Positions 34,455 through 47,224 are shown, counted from the stretch's first letter. The stretch is DNA of 64,000 nucleotides from Ceratodon purpureus (GCA_014871385.1 CM026426.1:33881020-33945019); one strand, 5' to 3'. Made by a program: numbers and translations. The notes: generated from the letters alone by a model not told the origin.

Positions 34455-37400
34455 CTAGCCACTAGTGGTTGGAGTCCTGTTGGCTGCGACAGTAGTCCCT
34501 TCTGTTAGTGCCAAGTGTGCTCCCGGTGTTCCCATTCCTAGGCCCGTTCCAGCCCCTCCTTCTGCAGACGTACCAATGTGCCCCGGGTTGTCAAAAGATG
34601 GGGGTGATACTGGTCCTGGCCCCCTTACTGGTGGTGAAGGGACGATTACTGGCCCCTCAACCGGCTCCAAGGAAGCCACCAGTTTGTCGACAACGCCATG
34701 GACCTCCTCTAGAGCTGCAGGAGAAACTGGTCCTCCATCTTGACCCTGCTGAGCCTGAATCTCCTCATCCTGGCCCTGTTCTTCGTCAGACCAGTATACA
34801 AAGGTTGGGTAGGCATCAACAAACCTTACCAGATACCTGTTGTGCCTTTCCTGGTCCTCGGTATACGCCCTGATCTCCTCGCAGACCTGTTTCTTGGTTG
34901 TGGACAGTAAGTGACGAGCTAGACCTTTGTTGGCTGGTGAAACGCTGGTCTCTACTACCTGGAGTTGGCGCCGAAGCTGTATGTTCTCCAATGCCAACCG
35001 ATCATAGTCCCGTAACCGCGCATTTGTCTTTAACTCCAGGTCTAATCTCTGTCTTCGCCTCTCCTCTACCTGTTCGCCTTGAGCTGCCCATCTAATCCTT
35101 TCCTTGTTCTGCTCCTCCGAAAACATAAGCAGGGTTCGTCGAGTCTCAGCACAGATGGTCTTCAAGTCCTCCAGCTCCTTCCTGGTGTTCTGTAGCTGAG
35201 CTACCACTTCTATGTTCCTCTGCTCCAGTTCTTGGTTGATTTCGACCAGATCTTCATATGCTGGTCTCCTCTCCTCCTGCCGAGACTGTATAGTCTTCAA
35301 CCGCTCGGTCTCCTCCACACAGTGGCGCATCTGGTCCATTAGCCTGTCCAATCCCACTGATACCTCTGATTTTTCTCCACGCACAGCCGAAAACATCCCT
35401 CCCAGGTTCTTTGGCAGTAATGGTTCTGTAGCAGGCGCGATCCCACCACTCGGCTCTGGTCCTGCCTGCCTCACTGGACACTCCTGGTCTTCCTGGGGTC
35501 CTTGGATCAGGGTATCCGGTTGGGTACTCTCACCTGCTGCCCGAGACGTTCGCAGAGTGAGGAGCGCCCCTGAAGCTTCCCTTGGTGCCTCACCTGCTAT
35601 TTTTTCCTGCTTCCGCTTAGGTCTGCCCCTCGTTGCCACTAGTGTCTTCTTAGGGTCCGATGTAACGGCTCCCTTTTCAACATCTGCCGCCTCCTTAGGG
35701 TCTAGAGACCCTGTGCTGCTGTCCCTGTACTTCGGCTTGTGCTCCTGTCTCCTCAGCCTCTTGAAAGTGACTCCCGGTTGCCCTTGAGTAGAGGGGGACG
35801 ACTGATTCTTCTTCTTCCTTTTCTTCGTAATTTTCTCCTGACCTGAAGATGATGACGACTGGTGCTCGGCCTGTCCGGCAGGGTCTTCTCTACCTCTGGT
35901 CGATCTTCTTGGTCTGGTCCTCTTCGGACCCTCTCCACTAGTTACATCGGGTGGTAGCTCTCCCTCGGGTCGTACTGGTGTTAAGTCAGGTGGGAGTTCG
36001 CTGCCATCGTCTACCTCCTCAGATTCCTGGTCCGGCTCCGGGTCCACGTATTCCTCCTGGTCTGGAAACCAGCTCTTCAGTAGGGTGTCGATTAGTTCTG
36101 CTCCCTTTATCTCTCTGGTGGGACTGGTATGTATCCTGATCAGCATCCTTCTCAGGCTTGAGAGTATCAGGGGGGCCCAGTTATGTTCTCCTCGCTTCAC
36201 TGCCTGGTACATGTTTTCCAGCAACTCGTTACTTGCGTAGTGAGATTTTTTCTTGACGCACATAATCTCCACCAATGCCTTAATCCTGTCCTGGTATACT
36301 TCTTCAAACCCGTTGATTCTGGTCCCGTCCGAAGTGTGATCTGCCCGGGTCAGACCGAACATTCTCATGTACCTCGGGTCGAGCTCCCCACTGGCCTTCG
36401 GAATAGCCGCAGTCCTGTTCCCTTCAATCCCGAGAGCTTGTTGGATAGTCCAAGCTGTAATCTCAATCGGTATCCCCCTGACTGTTGCCCTTATCGGCGT
36501 TGTATAATCCGCCTTCTCTCCCTTGATATACTGGAATCCCTCCACAAAATCCATGACTAGTTCTGCCCTCGGTACTGGCCATGTATATTCGTAAAAGGAT
36601 CCTAAGCTTACCTTTTCTGCCCAGTGATCGTCCTTCAACTCCTTCCACTTGTTCCAGTGCTCCAGCGGCATGAATGATAGCTCTATGGCTCTCTTCTTCT
36701 TCCTGGCCATGGTGATCTTCTTGGGAGCCCGGGCCATCAGTTCCGTCTGCTTGCGTCTGGTCCCTGTGATAGTCCTCCCTGGTTCTCTCTCTGCCTCCTG
36801 GGTCTGCATCTGGCCTCCCTCTGATCCCCCTTGAGTTGGTTGGGGCGGTGCTTCTTCTTCGCCTCCGACCTCCATTTCTTCCATGCCTCCTGTCGTCCCT
36901 GGTCTTACCATGTATTCGTGTAGTGTCCCCTTGCCTGCTGTCCTGGTCGTTGGTGTTGTCTCTCTTGTGTCTCCGTGTCCTCCTGCTCCTGCTGTCGCCA
37001 TTCTGCTTGTTCTTCTCCTGTTTCCCTCTTCTATTGGTTTTTCTACTTCCTGTCCAACTGTTCTCTTTGGTGCCCAGTCCCTAAAGGTCAGCAATGGTCC
37101 CTGAGTTGCATCCTCTTCTTCTATTTCCTCTAACTTCACCTTAACTCCCCTATTCTGAGCTGCAACTGATCCCCACTGTCTACTTCTATTTCTAATTTTT
37201 CTAAGCCCTTCTCGGTCTCCCTCGTATCCCAGCTGCAATGATCTCCAAGACTTTGGAACCGATACTAATACCTGGGTGGGCTGCTGTCTCTCTCCTTGGG
37301 GTTGCTCCTGTGGTCCGCTTCTCCCTGGTCCTGAGTCTCCTTCCTCGAACCGTGAGTCTTCCCAAACTCTGCCCTGCTCCACCGATCTTCCTCCTTCTTG

Positions 37401-40400
37401 ATGCTGTTTCTTCTTCCTTCGATATGGTGGTTCGCCCTGGTCTGCTTCTCTCCAACGACCCCTTCGTTTGTCGCTGCCTTGATTCCCGAGTCCTCTACTC
37501 ACGGGCCTGCTGCCGTCTAGGGTTTTACCCCCTCCGCTTGCTGCACCGCTGTTCCTTGCTGTACTGCTGAAGTACCGTCTCTGCTCCTCATCGATTTGCC
37601 TCCATTGTTGCTCCTCGATCTCCCGCCGTTGCTCCTCCTCAATCAGCCGTTGCTCCTCCTCGATAACTCGTTGCTGCTCTTCTTCGATCTGTTGCTGTTC
37701 TTCTAATCGCCGCCACTGCTCCTTGGTGAACCGCTGATGTTCTTCTTCGAACCACCGCCACTGCTCCTCGGTGAACCGCTGATACTCCTCTTCGGACCAC
37801 CGTCGCTGCTCCCTGGTAAACTGCTGATGCTCCTCTTCGGACCACCGTCGCTGCTGCGGTTGAAGGTGTACCTCCGCTGTTTCTTGCCCCTGTGCTCTCA
37901 GTTCACTCGGCTGTTCCTTATCTCTCTCCGCTCTTATTTCTAACTCTTCCCACTCTCTTATGCCTTCATTTCGCCACAACTCACTACTGGTCCTGTTTTC
38001 TTGGCAGCTCCGAAATGTAAGGTCAGTACCCCGGTCTTGCTGGGATATCGCAACCCTAAAAGTCCAATCTTTCCTGAAAAATTCATCCACTGTGGATGGA
38101 AATTCTGTCCTCATTTGTCGCTGTCCTTGGCGGATGGATGACTCCTCCTGTCCGGATGAACGTTGTCCTTCTTCTCTCTTAATGGGCCGTAATGCTGGCT
38201 GTCCCATCCTCTTGTCCTTTATTACTGCTTCTACTACCCCGCACCCTATTATCTCCGATTCTTCCCTTTCATTTAATTTTTCTTTTTCTTTTTTCTCTTT
38301 CCCATTATTTTTTTCAATCACCTCCTTCATATTTCTTTCCTTTGACTGCTGCCCTTCTTCTTGCTCATTTTTATTTTTCTTTTGATTTTTAATTTTTTCT
38401 TCCATGTCTTTTTTACTCCTCTGCTGCTTTTCTGCTTCACTGTCTACTTTTTCCCAGCTTTTCTCATTTTCTATCCCTGTTTTTTCTAACCCTGACTGGA
38501 CACTATCCCCCTTTTGCTCGTTGACCAGTCCTCTGGTCAATTGTCCTGGTGTCCTGGTTTCCACTACCCTGTTTTCCTTTTCGTAAAATTTATATGGTTT
38601 TAACTTATTAATGTTGACTAATACTGGGTCTGGTTCAAAATTTTTTACCTGGACCAGCAGAGCAGTGTTGTTGGGGAGCCTGTACTGGACCCTATAAGGT
38701 CCAAACCACCGACTTTTGAATTTCCCCACATGCTCCTTATTGCCCTTGGGATACCAAAGCACATAATCACCTACTTGAAAATCCTTTCGCTTGTAGTGCT
38801 GCTGGCTCCAAAGTGCCCTGTTCCACTGCTTAGCCCCTACTGCTTCCTGGGCCTCTAGTCTTGAAGTGTCCATCTGCTCCAAATCCGCAATCCTGGCTGC
38901 CAACACCCTGGTTGGTGTATAATCTCTTTCTGAGCTGGTCTTCCTGGTTGGGACTATGTACTCTGTCGGCATCAACGGATGTAAGCCATAGACCAGTTGG
39001 AATGGTGTGTGACCTGTAGTAACCTTGTAAGCAGTCCTGTAGGAGAGCAGTACAGTATGAAGATGCTCATCCCAATCTGTTCGCCGATCATTAACCAGCT
39101 TGCTCAGTAGGTGACCAATCACCTTGTTTGTTGATTCAGCCTGCCCATTACCCTGAGGGTAATAGGTTGTTGATGTGCGGTGCTGGAGCAGAAAATGCTC
39201 CACCAGGTGTTCTATAGCCTCGTTTATAAAATGAGAACCCTGGTCACTTACAAGTGTCAAAGGACACCCGTATCTTGAAAGGATCTGCTCATACAAAAAC
39301 TTAGCAGTAACTGCTGCTGAATTGGTTTTGAGCGCCCTTGCCTCCACCCACTTGGTAGCATAATCTGTAGCCACCAGTATGTACCTGTTCCCTGTTCTGG
39401 ACGCTGTTGGTTTAATGGGCCCGATAAAGTCCAATCCCCATTTCATAAATGGTTCTGCTGGCATACTGGCCACTAAGGTAGCTAAACCAGTATTTGCCAT
39501 ACCTCCCACTCTCTGGCATCTGTCACACGCCTTGCAGTATTCTGAAACATCCCGATGTATCGCTGGCCACCAGTAGCCGGCGTCCAGTATCTTCCTGCTG
39601 GTGATATCTTGCGAAAAATGACCACCTGCTACTCCATTGTGCATCTCCTTCATCACCACCTCTGCCTGCACTGGGTCCAGTACCCTTCTGACCACCAGAT
39701 CATGTCCCCGCTTGTGCAGAACTCCCTGGACCAGTGTATAGGGCAGTGACTTCAGAATCAGCTTCCTCTGCTCCTCCTTAGACAAGTCCTGTCGTACAAC
39801 ACCAGATTTCAGGTAAGAACGTACATCCTCTAACCATTCTGGTTTAACATAAAACAAACTTGCATCCTTGGTCTGGTCTTCGACACCAGTTGCTGGTTCT
39901 CCGTTGGGCAGTCTTGACATTGCATCTGCCACACCATGATTTTTCCCTGGCTTATATACTACTGTAAAATCGTATTCTTGAAACAGCAGTAGCCACCTTG
40001 CTATCCTTCCTGACACCTGCGGCTTATTGACCAGATACACCAGTGCCATATGGTCAACATAGAAAACAAATTTATTTCCTAGCAGATAATGCCTATACTT
40101 GTTCAGAGCATAAACCATTGCCAAAGCTTCCCTTTCAGTAGTACTGTAGTTCCTCTCAGCAGAATTCAGCAGTCTACTAGCATAAGAAATGGGCTGGTCA
40201 CACTTCCCTGTTGGATTCTGGGCCAGCATCACTCCTACTGCTATATTCGAAGCATCTGTATGGACATGGAACTCCAGGTCCCATCTTGGTGCAATGAGAA
40301 TTGGCGCATTCTGGTACTGCTCCTTGATTTTCTTCCATGCCTGCTCACACTGGTCTGACCAGATGAACTCCTCTGTCTTCCTCATGAGCCTGGTGATTGG

Positions 40401-43400
40401 CTCCATGATATGTGCATACGACTTAATGTAGCACCTGTTAAACTGGGCAAAACCGTTAAAAACCTGTACATCTACTGGTTTTTCTGGTCTAGGCATGTTC
40501 TCGACTGCTTCAATTTTCTTAGGATCAGGAAATTTCCCTTCCTTAGACACAATGTGACCCAGTATAATACCAGAGAAGACCAGTAGTAGACATTTCTCAG
40601 GGTTTAGACTTATCCCATACTCACGGCATTTTTCAAAACACTTTCTCAGCTTGACCAGATGACTAATAATGTCACTGTACACACTGAAATCATCTAAAAA
40701 CAATTTCATAAAATCACCAATAAAATCACGAAAGGCTTTGTTTACTGCCCTCTGGTATGTGGGAGGTGCGTTTTTCAGCCCAAAAGGCATGACTATCCAC
40801 ACAAATGCTCCCCAGTCTGTTACAAAAGCAGTCTTGTGCCGGTCCTCTGGTGCTATCTGAATCTGGTGGTACCCGGAATACCCATCCAGAAACGAATACA
40901 TCTCATGTCCTGCCACAGAATCCAACACTTCCTCAGTAAATGGCAATGGATACGGGTCCTTTTTAGTGGCAGCATTCAATTTGCGAAAATCAATACAAAT
41001 TCTCAACTTTCCATTCTTTTTTGGAACAATGACAATAGGGGATAACCAGGTGGCATCCTCTACTGGTGTGATGAATCCAGCCTGAAGCAGTTTATCCAAA
41101 TCCTGCTTCACAATACTGGCATAATTTGGATTCATGCGATATCTGGCCTGGTGGGACGGTGGGATATCCTTCTCCAACTCAATCCTGTGCTGGGCAATTG
41201 AGGGTGGGATACCCTTCAAATCCTTATAGGTCCAGGCAAATACATCCTTGAACTCCCGGAACAGAGCTTCTGCTTCAATGGCCTGTTCTGGGCTGATGGC
41301 TGCATTAATCTTCAGATACTGGGGCTCCTCCTCTGTTCCAAGGTTAATTTTTCTCAATTGCTCGGACTCTGGTAAGGTCCAGGATGCAATCTTCAGTTTC
41401 TTCACTTTCTCCCGGGCTGGTGTCTCATCCACCTCAATGTCGCCCTCCTCAAAGTTGTAAAAATGGTCTGGGTAGGCTCGCTCTGATCCCCCCTCTTGTC
41501 CCTGGTTCTGGTCTGGGTTCTTTGCCGGACTCTTGATGTCGTCCTGGTTCTGGCTGTTGTTCTGGTCCTTGTTCTGCTCCATTCGAGGTAGAGTGACCGT
41601 TCCAACTGCCAGTAAGTCCTGCTCACTGGCTAACCACAGAGCTTCCTCCTCATCTGTCAGTCCTTCAGTAAAATTATAGCAGACTAGGACCTCAGGTAAC
41701 TTAGGCCTGGGCCCCTTTCTCTGACTGACTGATATTGTTTTTACAGTACCATTACCTCTGATCGTAACCAGGTTATTACCCCAGTCATGGTTTACCTTAG
41801 CATCAATTAACCAAGGTCTGCCTAGCAGCATACTATAGGCTTCATTAACTTCTTTATTTTTAATAACGGTCAAGGTAATAAGGTAAGGAATACCGTGGAT
41901 ATGAATTTTCACATTTCGTATCATCCCCACCGGATCAACGACTGTCTGGTCCGCCATTCTTAATCTGAAAGGAGCAGGCTGTGATTCCTTAAGGCCCAGT
42001 CTTTTTCGCTCCTCCTCGGTTATCAGGTTCACACCTGATCCTCCGTCCAGTAGGACATTCTCCAGAGTCCCATTGCCTATCTGCACAGTTAACACCGGCA
42101 GTTCTCTGTCAACATCAATAGCCAGACTGCCTATTAAATCAGTCTTACCTGGTTGACTGGTTGTTGGTTTCTTGCTTGGTGCTGGCTCTGGTTGACTTGG
42201 CTGGTCTGCTACCATTTCCGGGAATACGTGGGCCTTCACAAATTCTGTCAAATTAGGCGCCATCTTCAGCAGCTGTCCTAGTGAAACTGTGATGGGACTG
42301 TCCAGTATTTTTCTTCCAACTACAGTTGCATAGTGCTGCTCTTGGTTGTTCTCTGGACTGGTCTCCCCTTCTGCCCCCAATTCCTGCTCGACTGTCCTTG
42401 AACTGTAGGCTAGTGTATCTGAGTCTGGAAATCCTGCCCACTCATTATCCAGCACTTCACCATCTCCTTCCTTCTCTGCTGTTTTTAAAGTCGCCCTGAG
42501 TCTTTCTGCTTCTGCCTTCTTCTGCTCCTCTTGAAACTCGAGTTCTTTCAAGGTCTCTAGCATCGAATTCCTTATTTTCTCTTCCTCCTGCCAGTCCTCT
42601 TTCGTTCTGGCCTTTCTAGGTTCAGGTTCCCTTGAATCATCCTGGATAGGTAACAGTCCTGCCTTTAGTCTCTGGGCTCTGGTCATGGTAGCTACCCCCA
42701 CTGACTCTTCAGGTTCCTCGATTAGTTCAATCTCCACATTACTGACATGGTGATCTTGTTTCTTGTTGGTCTTCTCCTGGTCTGCCAAAAACTGGTCCCA
42801 TTGTGCCTTCTTGGGGCAGTTCCAGCTCCTGTGGTCTGCTCCTCCACACAAGAAACAGCACGGTGGTTGATCACCATAACTCCTCTGTTGACTGTTGCCT
42901 GCCCTGGGGTTTGGTGGTCTCTGATATCCTTGGTTATAGCTGTAAGTCCCTGCAGGTTTAGAAGCAGAAACTTCATTAACAGAAACATGTTCTTCCCCTT
43001 CTTTCTTCGCACCTGACCCCCTCTGGTTGGCTGGGTTGTACCAACAGTTCTTATCATCATGGCCCAGTTTCTTACAAATACCACAGACTTTCCTTGTAGC
43101 CTCCTGGTCTGGTTCCTTCCTGGTCACTGTGGCTGCCTTACTGTTGGTCTCCACCTTTCTCACCTCGATCTTAGTGGGTTTACCACTGGAATCAGTGCAG
43201 TTCTCCTCGCATCTCAAGGCTGCATCCACCAACTCTGTCAAACTCCTGACTGGTGCCACGCTGGTAGTGATCTTGATATACTCCAGTAGTCCTGCTCGAA
43301 AGTTAGTGATCCGGAACCCTTCTCCTGGATCAGATTGTAGACATTTAATTAATGTCATAAACCGATCATAGTAGTCCTGTACCTTCTCTCTGTCCCCCTG

Positions 43401-45347
43401 TTTAAAGGACTTCAATTCCCTGTATACTGCCTCATCAGTAGTCTGGTCTCTGTACCTCCTCCTGAAAGCAGCTTTAACATCCTCCCATGAGCAGTAGACA
43501 TGGTTCTCTAGGAAATTCTCATACCATGCACCAACTTTGTCCAGCAAAGTGGTACCCATCAGGTTGATTATCACCTGCTCATCAGTTTCTCCGTTGTGCC
43601 ATAGGGTCCTTTCAAACTGCCGTATGTGAGCATCTGGATTCGTCCCTTCCTTGTACTTCGTGTAAGTCAGCGGCTTCCTCTGTGCCACAAGGACTGGTCC
43701 TGTCACTGGGGGTACTCTGGATCTAGTAGCTGGTGGGTAGGCTGGTGGACCATGCCTCACCGGATAACTACTGTCCGCTGTATCCCTTGGTACTCCTATT
43801 CCTGTAGGTGGCCTAGTGTCATAAGGCATCCCTCTCATTATCTCCGCTGGTCTTCTGTATCCTGTTCCTATGTCAGGAACTCCTGCTCCGGCTTCTGCTC
43901 CTCCGCTTGGCCAGTATGTAGTTCTGTTGACTTCCGGTCTGTACTCATCACCGGTAAGGTGATCTACATAGGTAGACTGTACCCCTCCTCCTCCTGTTGG
44001 GCTCGCCCGAGTCCTCGAAGTTGGGAAATAGTCTGTTCCTGGCCTTCCTGGTACAGCAGATGTAGTGTAGGGTGCTCCCATCAATTCTGCTTCCCTAGGC
44101 TGACCTGGTCTGTCCCCTTGAACCACTGATTGGTCATATGCTGCCCACGGATCCGCCCTTGGTTTGGCCTGGAGTTTCTGGCTCTCTTCCCTCAGTATCT
44201 CCTGCCATTTGTATAGGGTCGCCTGCCGGGCAGCTTCCTTCATTTCTTCCTCCTTCTTCTTCTGGTCCTCCAATCTCTGCGCCTCTTGTAATAATCGCAG
44301 AGCCTCCTGTCTTAGCAAGTCCTGCTGCACTGCTTCTTTTCTCTCAGCTGCCTGCTTCATTTCCTCCCTCCTTTGAGTCTCCTGCCAGGTTCTGAGAGCC
44401 TCCTGTCTCTGCTTCTCCTGGTCCTGCTCTTCAAGCCTCTTTGTTTCCTGCCATAGCTTCATTGCTTCCTTCAGTTTGATCTCCTCCCGATTCTTCTCTT
44501 CCCAAGCCTCCATGGTTTCCCTGAACCTGGCTGCCTGGCCTAGCTCCTCCATCTGCCTCCTGTACAGGTCCTCTGTAGCCTGCTGGTTCCTTCTTTCTCT
44601 TTCTGCCTGCCTTCTAGCCTGCTGTCGAGCCTTTAACTCCTCCAGCTGTCTTCTGTCCTCCTCATCTTCCTCCAGCTCCATTCCTTGGAACTGCTCTTGT
44701 GCAAAATGTACCACTGGTCTCCTGGGATTCACTTGTGCTGGCTTACCCGTTTTATACATCTCTGACAGTGCTGCTGCTCCTGTCTGGATTCTGTCTCCAG
44801 TGTGAACTTCTTCCAATTTCTTCTTCAGCGTTTCCAATGTCTCCACCAAATCACCTGGTGTCTTCTCCCCTGGTTTTGGTGTGTCTGGTCTGCTGCCTCC
44901 TTTCTTCTCCTCCTCCTGGTAATGGTCATATGCTGATGCCATTCTGGTCTGGGGGTTCCAGCAATGTTGTGTGTCTCCTTCACCTGGCCTTGGGAATTCC
45001 CTCCTGCTGGTCCTGGGTGATAATGGATGTCCCTCATACTTCCGAATTTCTTCCTCATCCTCCTGCCAATTCTTGAAACTTGGGCCAGGTTCTCCTCTTG
45101 CTGACCCTGTCCTCCTGCTTATTCCAAGTATTGTCTCCTGGCTCGAATTTTCTCCTACCAGGTCCATGTCAATTAGGTCCCTGGTTCTCCCCTTGGCTAT
45201 ACTTTCTTCTGAACTCAATTGTCCTCCCATTGGTTTTCCTACTTCTGCTGCTGCTCTCTGCTCTCTGAGTTCGTATCTTGCCAACCGTTCTGCTGCTTGT
45301 CTCCTGGCTATCTCCTCCTTGTCCCACCCTGGGTATTCTCTGTCCAT
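34455..45347 (-). CDS. Gag-Pol polyprotein with a 1,375-residue C-terminal extension (3630 aa)
   Basis: One uninterrupted frame. Residues 220-400: Glu/Arg/Gln-rich coiled coil with a repeated WQE..R motif. 555-715: Gag core. 755-768 and 831-844: two CCHC knuckles. 1099-1109: protease motif [11 protein letters not shown], with LLGRPWL at 1174. About 1385-1600: RT with active-site FLDD (1550-1553). About 1690-1815: RNase H with D1698, E1740, D1765 and D1808. 1903-1944: HHCC zinc-binding region of integrase. D1973, D2035, E2071: D,D35E core. 2214-2255: GPY-type module. After 2256: Lys/Glu-rich linker, 15-residue tandem repeats (about 2499-2545), a domain at 2895-3095 resembling a putative plant transposon protein, basic clusters (3140-3200), AT-hook-like RGRPKRK (3240-3246), coiled coil 3340-3470 and a Pro/Gly-rich tail. 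Gag and Pol are not separated by a stop or frameshift, so stoichiometry must be set by processing or another route. No membrane segment is seen, so the tail does not look like an envelope protein. Confidence 0.95.
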   Translation of the reverse strand: MDREYPGWDKEEIARRQAAERLARYELREQRAAAEVGKPMGGQLSSEESIAKGRTRDLIDMDLVGENSSQETILGISRRTGSARGEPGPSFKNWQEDEEEIRKYEGHPLSPRTSRREFPRPGEGDTQHCWNPQTRMASAYDHYQEEEKKGGSRPDTPKPGEKTPGDLVETLETLKKKLEEVHTGDRIQTGAAALSEMYKTGKPAQVNPRRPVVHFAQEQFQGMELEEDEEDRRQLEELKARQQARRQAERERRNQQATEDLYRRQMEELGQAARFRETMEAWEEKNREEIKLKEAMKLWQETKRLEEQDQEKQRQEALRTWQETQRREEMKQAAERKEAVQQDLLRQEALRLLQEAQRLEDQKKKEEEMKEAARQATLYKWQEILREESQKLQAKPRADPWAAYDQSVVQGDRPGQPREAELMGAPYTTSAVPGRPGTDYFPTSRTRASPTGGGGVQSTYVDHLTGDEYRPEVNRTTYWPSGGAEAGAGVPDIGTGYRRPAEIMRGMPYDTRPPTGIGVPRDTADSSYPVRHGPPAYPPATRSRVPPVTGPVLVAQRKPLTYTKYKEGTNPDAHIRQFERTLWHNGETDEQVIINLMGTTLLDKVGAWYENFLENHVYCSWEDVKAAFRRRYRDQTTDEAVYRELKSFKQGDREKVQDYYDRFMTLIKCLQSDPGEGFRITNFRAGLLEYIKITTSVAPVRSLTELVDAALRCEENCTDSSGKPTKIEVRKVETNSKAATVTRKEPDQEATRKVCGICKKLGHDDKNCWYNPANQRGSGAKKEGEEHVSVNEVSASKPAGTYSYNQGYQRPPNPRAGNSQQRSYGDQPPCCFLCGGADHRSWNCPKKAQWDQFLADQEKTNKKQDHHVSNVEIELIEEPEESVGVATMTRAQRLKAGLLPIQDDSREPEPRKARTKEDWQEEEKIRNSMLETLKELEFQEEQKKAEAERLRATLKTAEKEGDGEVLDNEWAGFPDSDTLAYSSRTVEQELGAEGETSPENNQEQHYATVVGRKILDSPITVSLGQLLKMAPNLTEFVKAHVFPEMVADQPSQPEPAPSKKPTTSQPGKTDLIGSLAIDVDRELPVLTVQIGNGTLENVLLDGGSGVNLITEEERKRLGLKESQPAPFRLRMADQTVVDPVGMIRNVKIHIHGIPYLITLTVIKNKEVNEAYSMLLGRPWLIDAKVNHDWGNNLVTIRGNGTVKTISVSQRKGPRPKLPEVLVCYNFTEGLTDEEEALWLASEQDLLAVGTVTLPRMEQNKDQNNSQNQDDIKSPAKNPDQNQGQEGGSERAYPDHFYNFEEGDIEVDETPAREKVKKLKIASWTLPESEQLRKINLGTEEEPQYLKINAAISPEQAIEAEALFREFKDVFAWTYKDLKGIPPSIAQHRIELEKDIPPSHQARYRMNPNYASIVKQDLDKLLQAGFITPVEDATWLSPIVIVPKKNGKLRICIDFRKLNAATKKDPYPLPFTEEVLDSVAGHEMYSFLDGYSGYHQIQIAPEDRHKTAFVTDWGAFVWIVMPFGLKNAPPTYQRAVNKAFRDFIGDFMKLFLDDFSVYSDIISHLVKLRKCFEKCREYGISLNPEKCLLLVFSGIILGHIVSKEGKFPDPKKIEAVENMPRPEKPVDVQVFNGFAQFNRCYIKSYAHIMEPITRLMRKTEEFIWSDQCEQAWKKIKEQYQNAPILIAPRWDLEFHVHTDASNIAVGVMLAQNPTGKCDQPISYASRLLNSAERNYSTTEREALAMVYALNKYRHYLLGNKFVFYVDHMALVYLVNKPQVSGRIARWLLLFQEYDFTVVYKPGKNHGVADAMSRLPNGEPATGVEDQTKDASLFYVKPEWLEDVRSYLKSGVVRQDLSKEEQRKLILKSLPYTLVQGVLHKRGHDLVVRRVLDPVQAEVVMKEMHNGVAGGHFSQDITSRKILDAGYWWPAIHRDVSEYCKACDRCQRVGGMANTGLATLVASMPAEPFMKWGLDFIGPIKPTASRTGNRYILVATDYATKWVEARALKTNSAAVTAKFLYEQILSRYGCPLTLVSDQGSHFINEAIEHLVEHFLLQHRTSTTYYPQGNGQAESTNKVIGHLLSKLVNDRRTDWDEHLHTVLLSYRTAYKVTTGHTPFQLVYGLHPLMPTEYIVPTRKTSSERDYTPTRVLAARIADLEQMDTSRLEAQEAVGAKQWNRALWSQQHYKRKDFQVGDYVLWYPKGNKEHVGKFKSRWFGPYRVQYRLPNNTALLVQVKNFEPDPVLVNINKLKPYKFYEKENRVVETRTPGQLTRGLVNEQKGDSVQSGLEKTGIENEKSWEKVDSEAEKQQRSKKDMEEKIKNQKKNKNEQEEGQQSKERNMKEVIEKNNGKEKKEKEKLNEREESEIIGCGVVEAVIKDKRMGQPALRPIKREEGQRSSGQEESSIRQGQRQMRTEFPSTVDEFFRKDWTFRVAISQQDRGTDLTFRSCQENRTSSELWRNEGIREWEELEIRAERDKEQPSELRAQGQETAEVHLQPQQRRWSEEEHQQFTREQRRWSEEEYQRFTEEQWRWFEEEHQRFTKEQWRRLEEQQQIEEEQQRVIEEEQRLIEEEQRREIEEQQWRQIDEEQRRYFSSTARNSGAASGGGKTLDGSRPVSRGLGNQGSDKRRGRWREADQGEPPYRRKKKQHQEGGRSVEQGRVWEDSRFEEGDSGPGRSGPQEQPQGERQQPTQVLVSVPKSWRSLQLGYEGDREGLRKIRNRSRQWGSVAAQNRGVKVKLEEIEEEDATQGPLLTFRDWAPKRTVGQEVEKPIEEGNRRRTSRMATAGAGGHGDTRETTPTTRTAGKGTLHEYMVRPGTTGGMEEMEVGGEEEAPPQPTQGGSEGGQMQTQEAEREPGRTITGTRRKQTELMARAPKKITMARKKKRAIELSFMPLEHWNKWKELKDDHWAEKVSLGSFYEYTWPVPRAELVMDFVEGFQYIKGEKADYTTPIRATVRGIPIEITAWTIQQALGIEGNRTAAIPKASGELDPRYMRMFGLTRADHTSDGTRINGFEEVYQDRIKALVEIMCVKKKSHYASNELLENMYQAVKRGEHNWAPLILSSLRRMLIRIHTSPTREIKGAELIDTLLKSWFPDQEEYVDPEPDQESEEVDDGSELPPDLTPVRPEGELPPDVTSGEGPKRTRPRRSTRGREDPAGQAEHQSSSSSGQEKITKKRKKKNQSSPSTQGQPGVTFKRLRRQEHKPKYRDSSTGSLDPKEAADVEKGAVTSDPKKTLVATRGRPKRKQEKIAGEAPREASGALLTLRTSRAAGESTQPDTLIQGPQEDQECPVRQAGPEPSGGIAPATEPLLPKNLGGMFSAVRGEKSEVSVGLDRLMDQMRHCVEETERLKTIQSRQEERRPAYEDLVEINQELEQRNIEVVAQLQNTRKELEDLKTICAETRRTLLMFSEEQNKERIRWAAQGEQVEERRRQRLDLELKTNARLRDYDRLALENIQLRRQLQVVETSVSPANKGLARHLLSTTKKQVCEEIRAYTEDQERHNRYLVRFVDAYPTFVYWSDEEQGQDEEIQAQQGQDGGPVSPAALEEVHGVVDKLVASLEPVEGPVIVPSPPVRGPGPVSPPSFDNPGHIGTSAEGGAGTGLGMGTPGAHLALTEGTTVAANRTPTTSG
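37690..37860 (-). repeat. 45-bp coding tandem repeat in the C-terminal extension
   Basis: About three and a half copies of a 45-bp unit encode 15-residue repeats of the form [15 protein letters not shown]. They are followed (37565-37690) by shorter 7-8-residue IEEEQR-type repeats. The product is a highly charged, probably single long helix. Confidence 0.85.
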
Positions 45348-46561
45348 TGCAGTACAGTTTGCTGCTCCTCCCTTGGTACTCTCTGGTCAGGTGCTCTTAT
45401 GGTTTGGCTGGTACTTCCGGTCACTGAGTCTGCTCCTTCAAAACTCCTGGGTAGGTGCTGTCGGTTCCTTGTCCTCAGCCCTCCTCTGGTCCGTTGGATG
45501 CTAATCCTCCTGTTTCCTGGTTCCTGTCCAGTCCATCCCTTTTTCCACCCTTCCACTTTGGTTCCTTTGGGACCTGTCAGTCTTTACTGTCCTACAGTAG
45601 ACAGTTTTCTGCCCCTAGTTTCGCAAGTTCTAGCATAGTCTCAGTTTTTCAAGCTTCCATACATTACAGTTTTGCAAGCTTCTAACCACAGTTTGTCTCC
45701 TGGTTCTTTACTGTCCATTCATTTTTGTTTCTAACTTTTCAATTTTTCCCTTTTTCCCATTTTTTGCTTAAGCTACTTACTGTTTTCTTATCTCATCTTT
45801 ACTTTTCGCACTTTTACCCTTAGTTTCCACTGTTACCTTTTACTGACTCACTGTTTTTTTTTACTAACTGGTAATTTTTCAACTTTTTACCGCTACTTTT
45901 TACTGGCTAGTAACTTTTTAACTTTTTACCGATACTTTTTACTGCTCGAATGTTTTTTACTGGCCAGTAACTTTTTGATTTTTACTGCTACTTTTACTGG
46001 TCATTTTTCACGCAACTACTGTTCCTTTCCTGACTGTCTGAATTCAACAGTGGTTTGGAACATACCTGATACCCGTGACTATCCTCCCTCTGCTTTGGAG
46101 CTGTCCTCAGCTCCTGTGCCGTTGACTGATTTCCATTGGCTCCTCTCCCACGAGATTCCGGAACTTGGCACCCTCAGTTTCGAAATGCGCTCCAACTGCT
46201 GAATCTGTTGTCCTCCTGAAACGTTGACTGCTTGGACATTGGCTCCTCCTCATTGAAATCTGGAACTGGATCCCGTCAGCCTCAAACTGTCCTCCTGCTG
46301 CAGCATCTGTGGTACTTCTGCTGCTGTAATCCTGGGACTGCGAATCTGTGACTGTAATCCTGTAACTACAAAGCAGTGACTGTAATCCTGTGACTGCTAA
46401 TCTGTGACTGTAATCTTGGGACTGTAAAGCAGTGACTGTAATCCTGTGACTGCGAATCTGTGACTGTAATCTCTCCCTTGGTCACTGTGCCTGTCAACCT
46501 GTTCCAGAACTGTCCTGGACTGTACAGATTCGCAGCAAAAGCCACCTGATCCGTTCTTAAT
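45348..46561 (-). other. Leader of the young element with two repeat clusters
   Basis: 1.2 kb between the primer-binding site and the start codon. At 46325-46470 there are about five imperfect copies of a GTGACTGTAATCCTG / TGACTGCGAATCT pair (period about 28 bp). At about 45840-46000 there are several TTTTTACTGG(C)CAGTAAC units containing short palindromes. No ORF of note. Long structured leaders often hold packaging and dimerisation signals, but that is inference here. Confidence 0.6.
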
Positions 46562-46574
46562 GCATGGTCGCCAA
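46562..46574 (-). promoter_or_regulatory. Primer-binding site of the young element
   Basis: On the minus strand TTGGCGACCATGC abuts the 5' LTR, identical to the site of the older element at 26818-26830. The priming tRNA is not identified. Confidence 0.75.
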
Positions 46575-47219
46575 TGTTAAAGGGTGATTTAGCTTCACCC
46601 TTAAAAAGCTATTCCTCTGTCCAGATCTAAGGAGAAACTCTCGAAATTTTAGTACCCACCTAACTAATCCTGCTCACGATCATTCTGCCCCTGAACAACA
46701 CCAGATTCCAATCATTCTGCTCTGATCTACTGCTCCAACAGTCCTAAAACCCAAAATGCAAGAACCCATAATGCAATTCGTCCTTGAACCCTAACATTCC
46801 ATGTGCATAATCCCTAATGATCCAAAAAGGTTTTCTTATCATTACTCTTCTCATACACAATCAGTTCTGCTCTTAGCTCCTGCTGTCCAGCAGTAACCTC
46901 CTCCTCCTACCTCATAACCCTCCTCATCATTCTACCATACCTCTGCAAAACACCCTAACCACACTAGAGAGAGTGAGAGCCTCCATGCCTCTCACTCCTC
47001 ACTACCCCCAAACCCTAGCCGTCGTCATTCACTGTCCGTTTTTCATCCGAGTCGATTTTTCATCCGACTGTCAAAACTTCATCCAAAACGCAGTAACTGG
47101 GAATTCTGCAGTAACTAACTGTTTTACTACTCCTAACTGTTTTTACTGCTCCTAGCAGTTTACTGTTCCTGCTCCTATTTAACTGCTCCTAGGTAAAAGG
47201 CCAAAAAATCCCTTTAACA
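46575..47219 (-). repeat. 5' LTR of the young element
   Basis: The promoter LTR, because the ORF reads leftwards. On the minus strand a TTAAATA box lies at 47182-47176, about 37 bp from the LTR start. This could be a TATA element but is unusually close to the end. Confidence 0.95.
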
Positions 47220-47224
47220 GGCAG
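47220..47224. repeat. Target-site duplication, right copy (GGCAG)
   Basis: It follows CCCTTTAACA and equals 33658-33662. Removing one copy restores the reading frame of the older element. Confidence 0.95.

Larger units (their letters stand above)
33663..47219 (-). mobile_element. Young, apparently intact Ty3/gypsy retrotransposon, 13,557 bp
   Basis: It has two 645-bp LTRs identical by eye, TGTTAAAGGG...CCCTTTAACA ends, a GGCAG target duplication on both sides (33658-33662 and 47220-47224), a primer-binding site, a polypurine tract and a single 3630-codon ORF with every pol motif intact. It is inserted antisense into the downstream ORF of the older element. Identical LTRs mean a very recent insertion. 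Order protease-RT-RNase H-integrase makes it gypsy. Its size and the 1,375-residue tail after integrase are far beyond a standard gypsy element. Confidence 0.95.

Noticed and set aside
36000..38580. The polyprotein tail as a retroviral-type envelope
   Set aside because: There is no signal peptide, no hydrophobic membrane anchor and no furin-type surface layout; the region is highly charged with nuclear-type motifs.
34455..45347. Many plus-strand frames of 60-190 codons across the young element
   Set aside because: They are antisense shadows of the 3630-codon polyprotein; their peptides (Ser/Leu/Cys-rich) mirror Glu/Arg codons on the other strand.
46325..46470. Spaced short repeats resembling a CRISPR array
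   Set aside because: The repeats are imperfect and contiguous, lie in a plant retrotransposon leader, and have no unique spacers.
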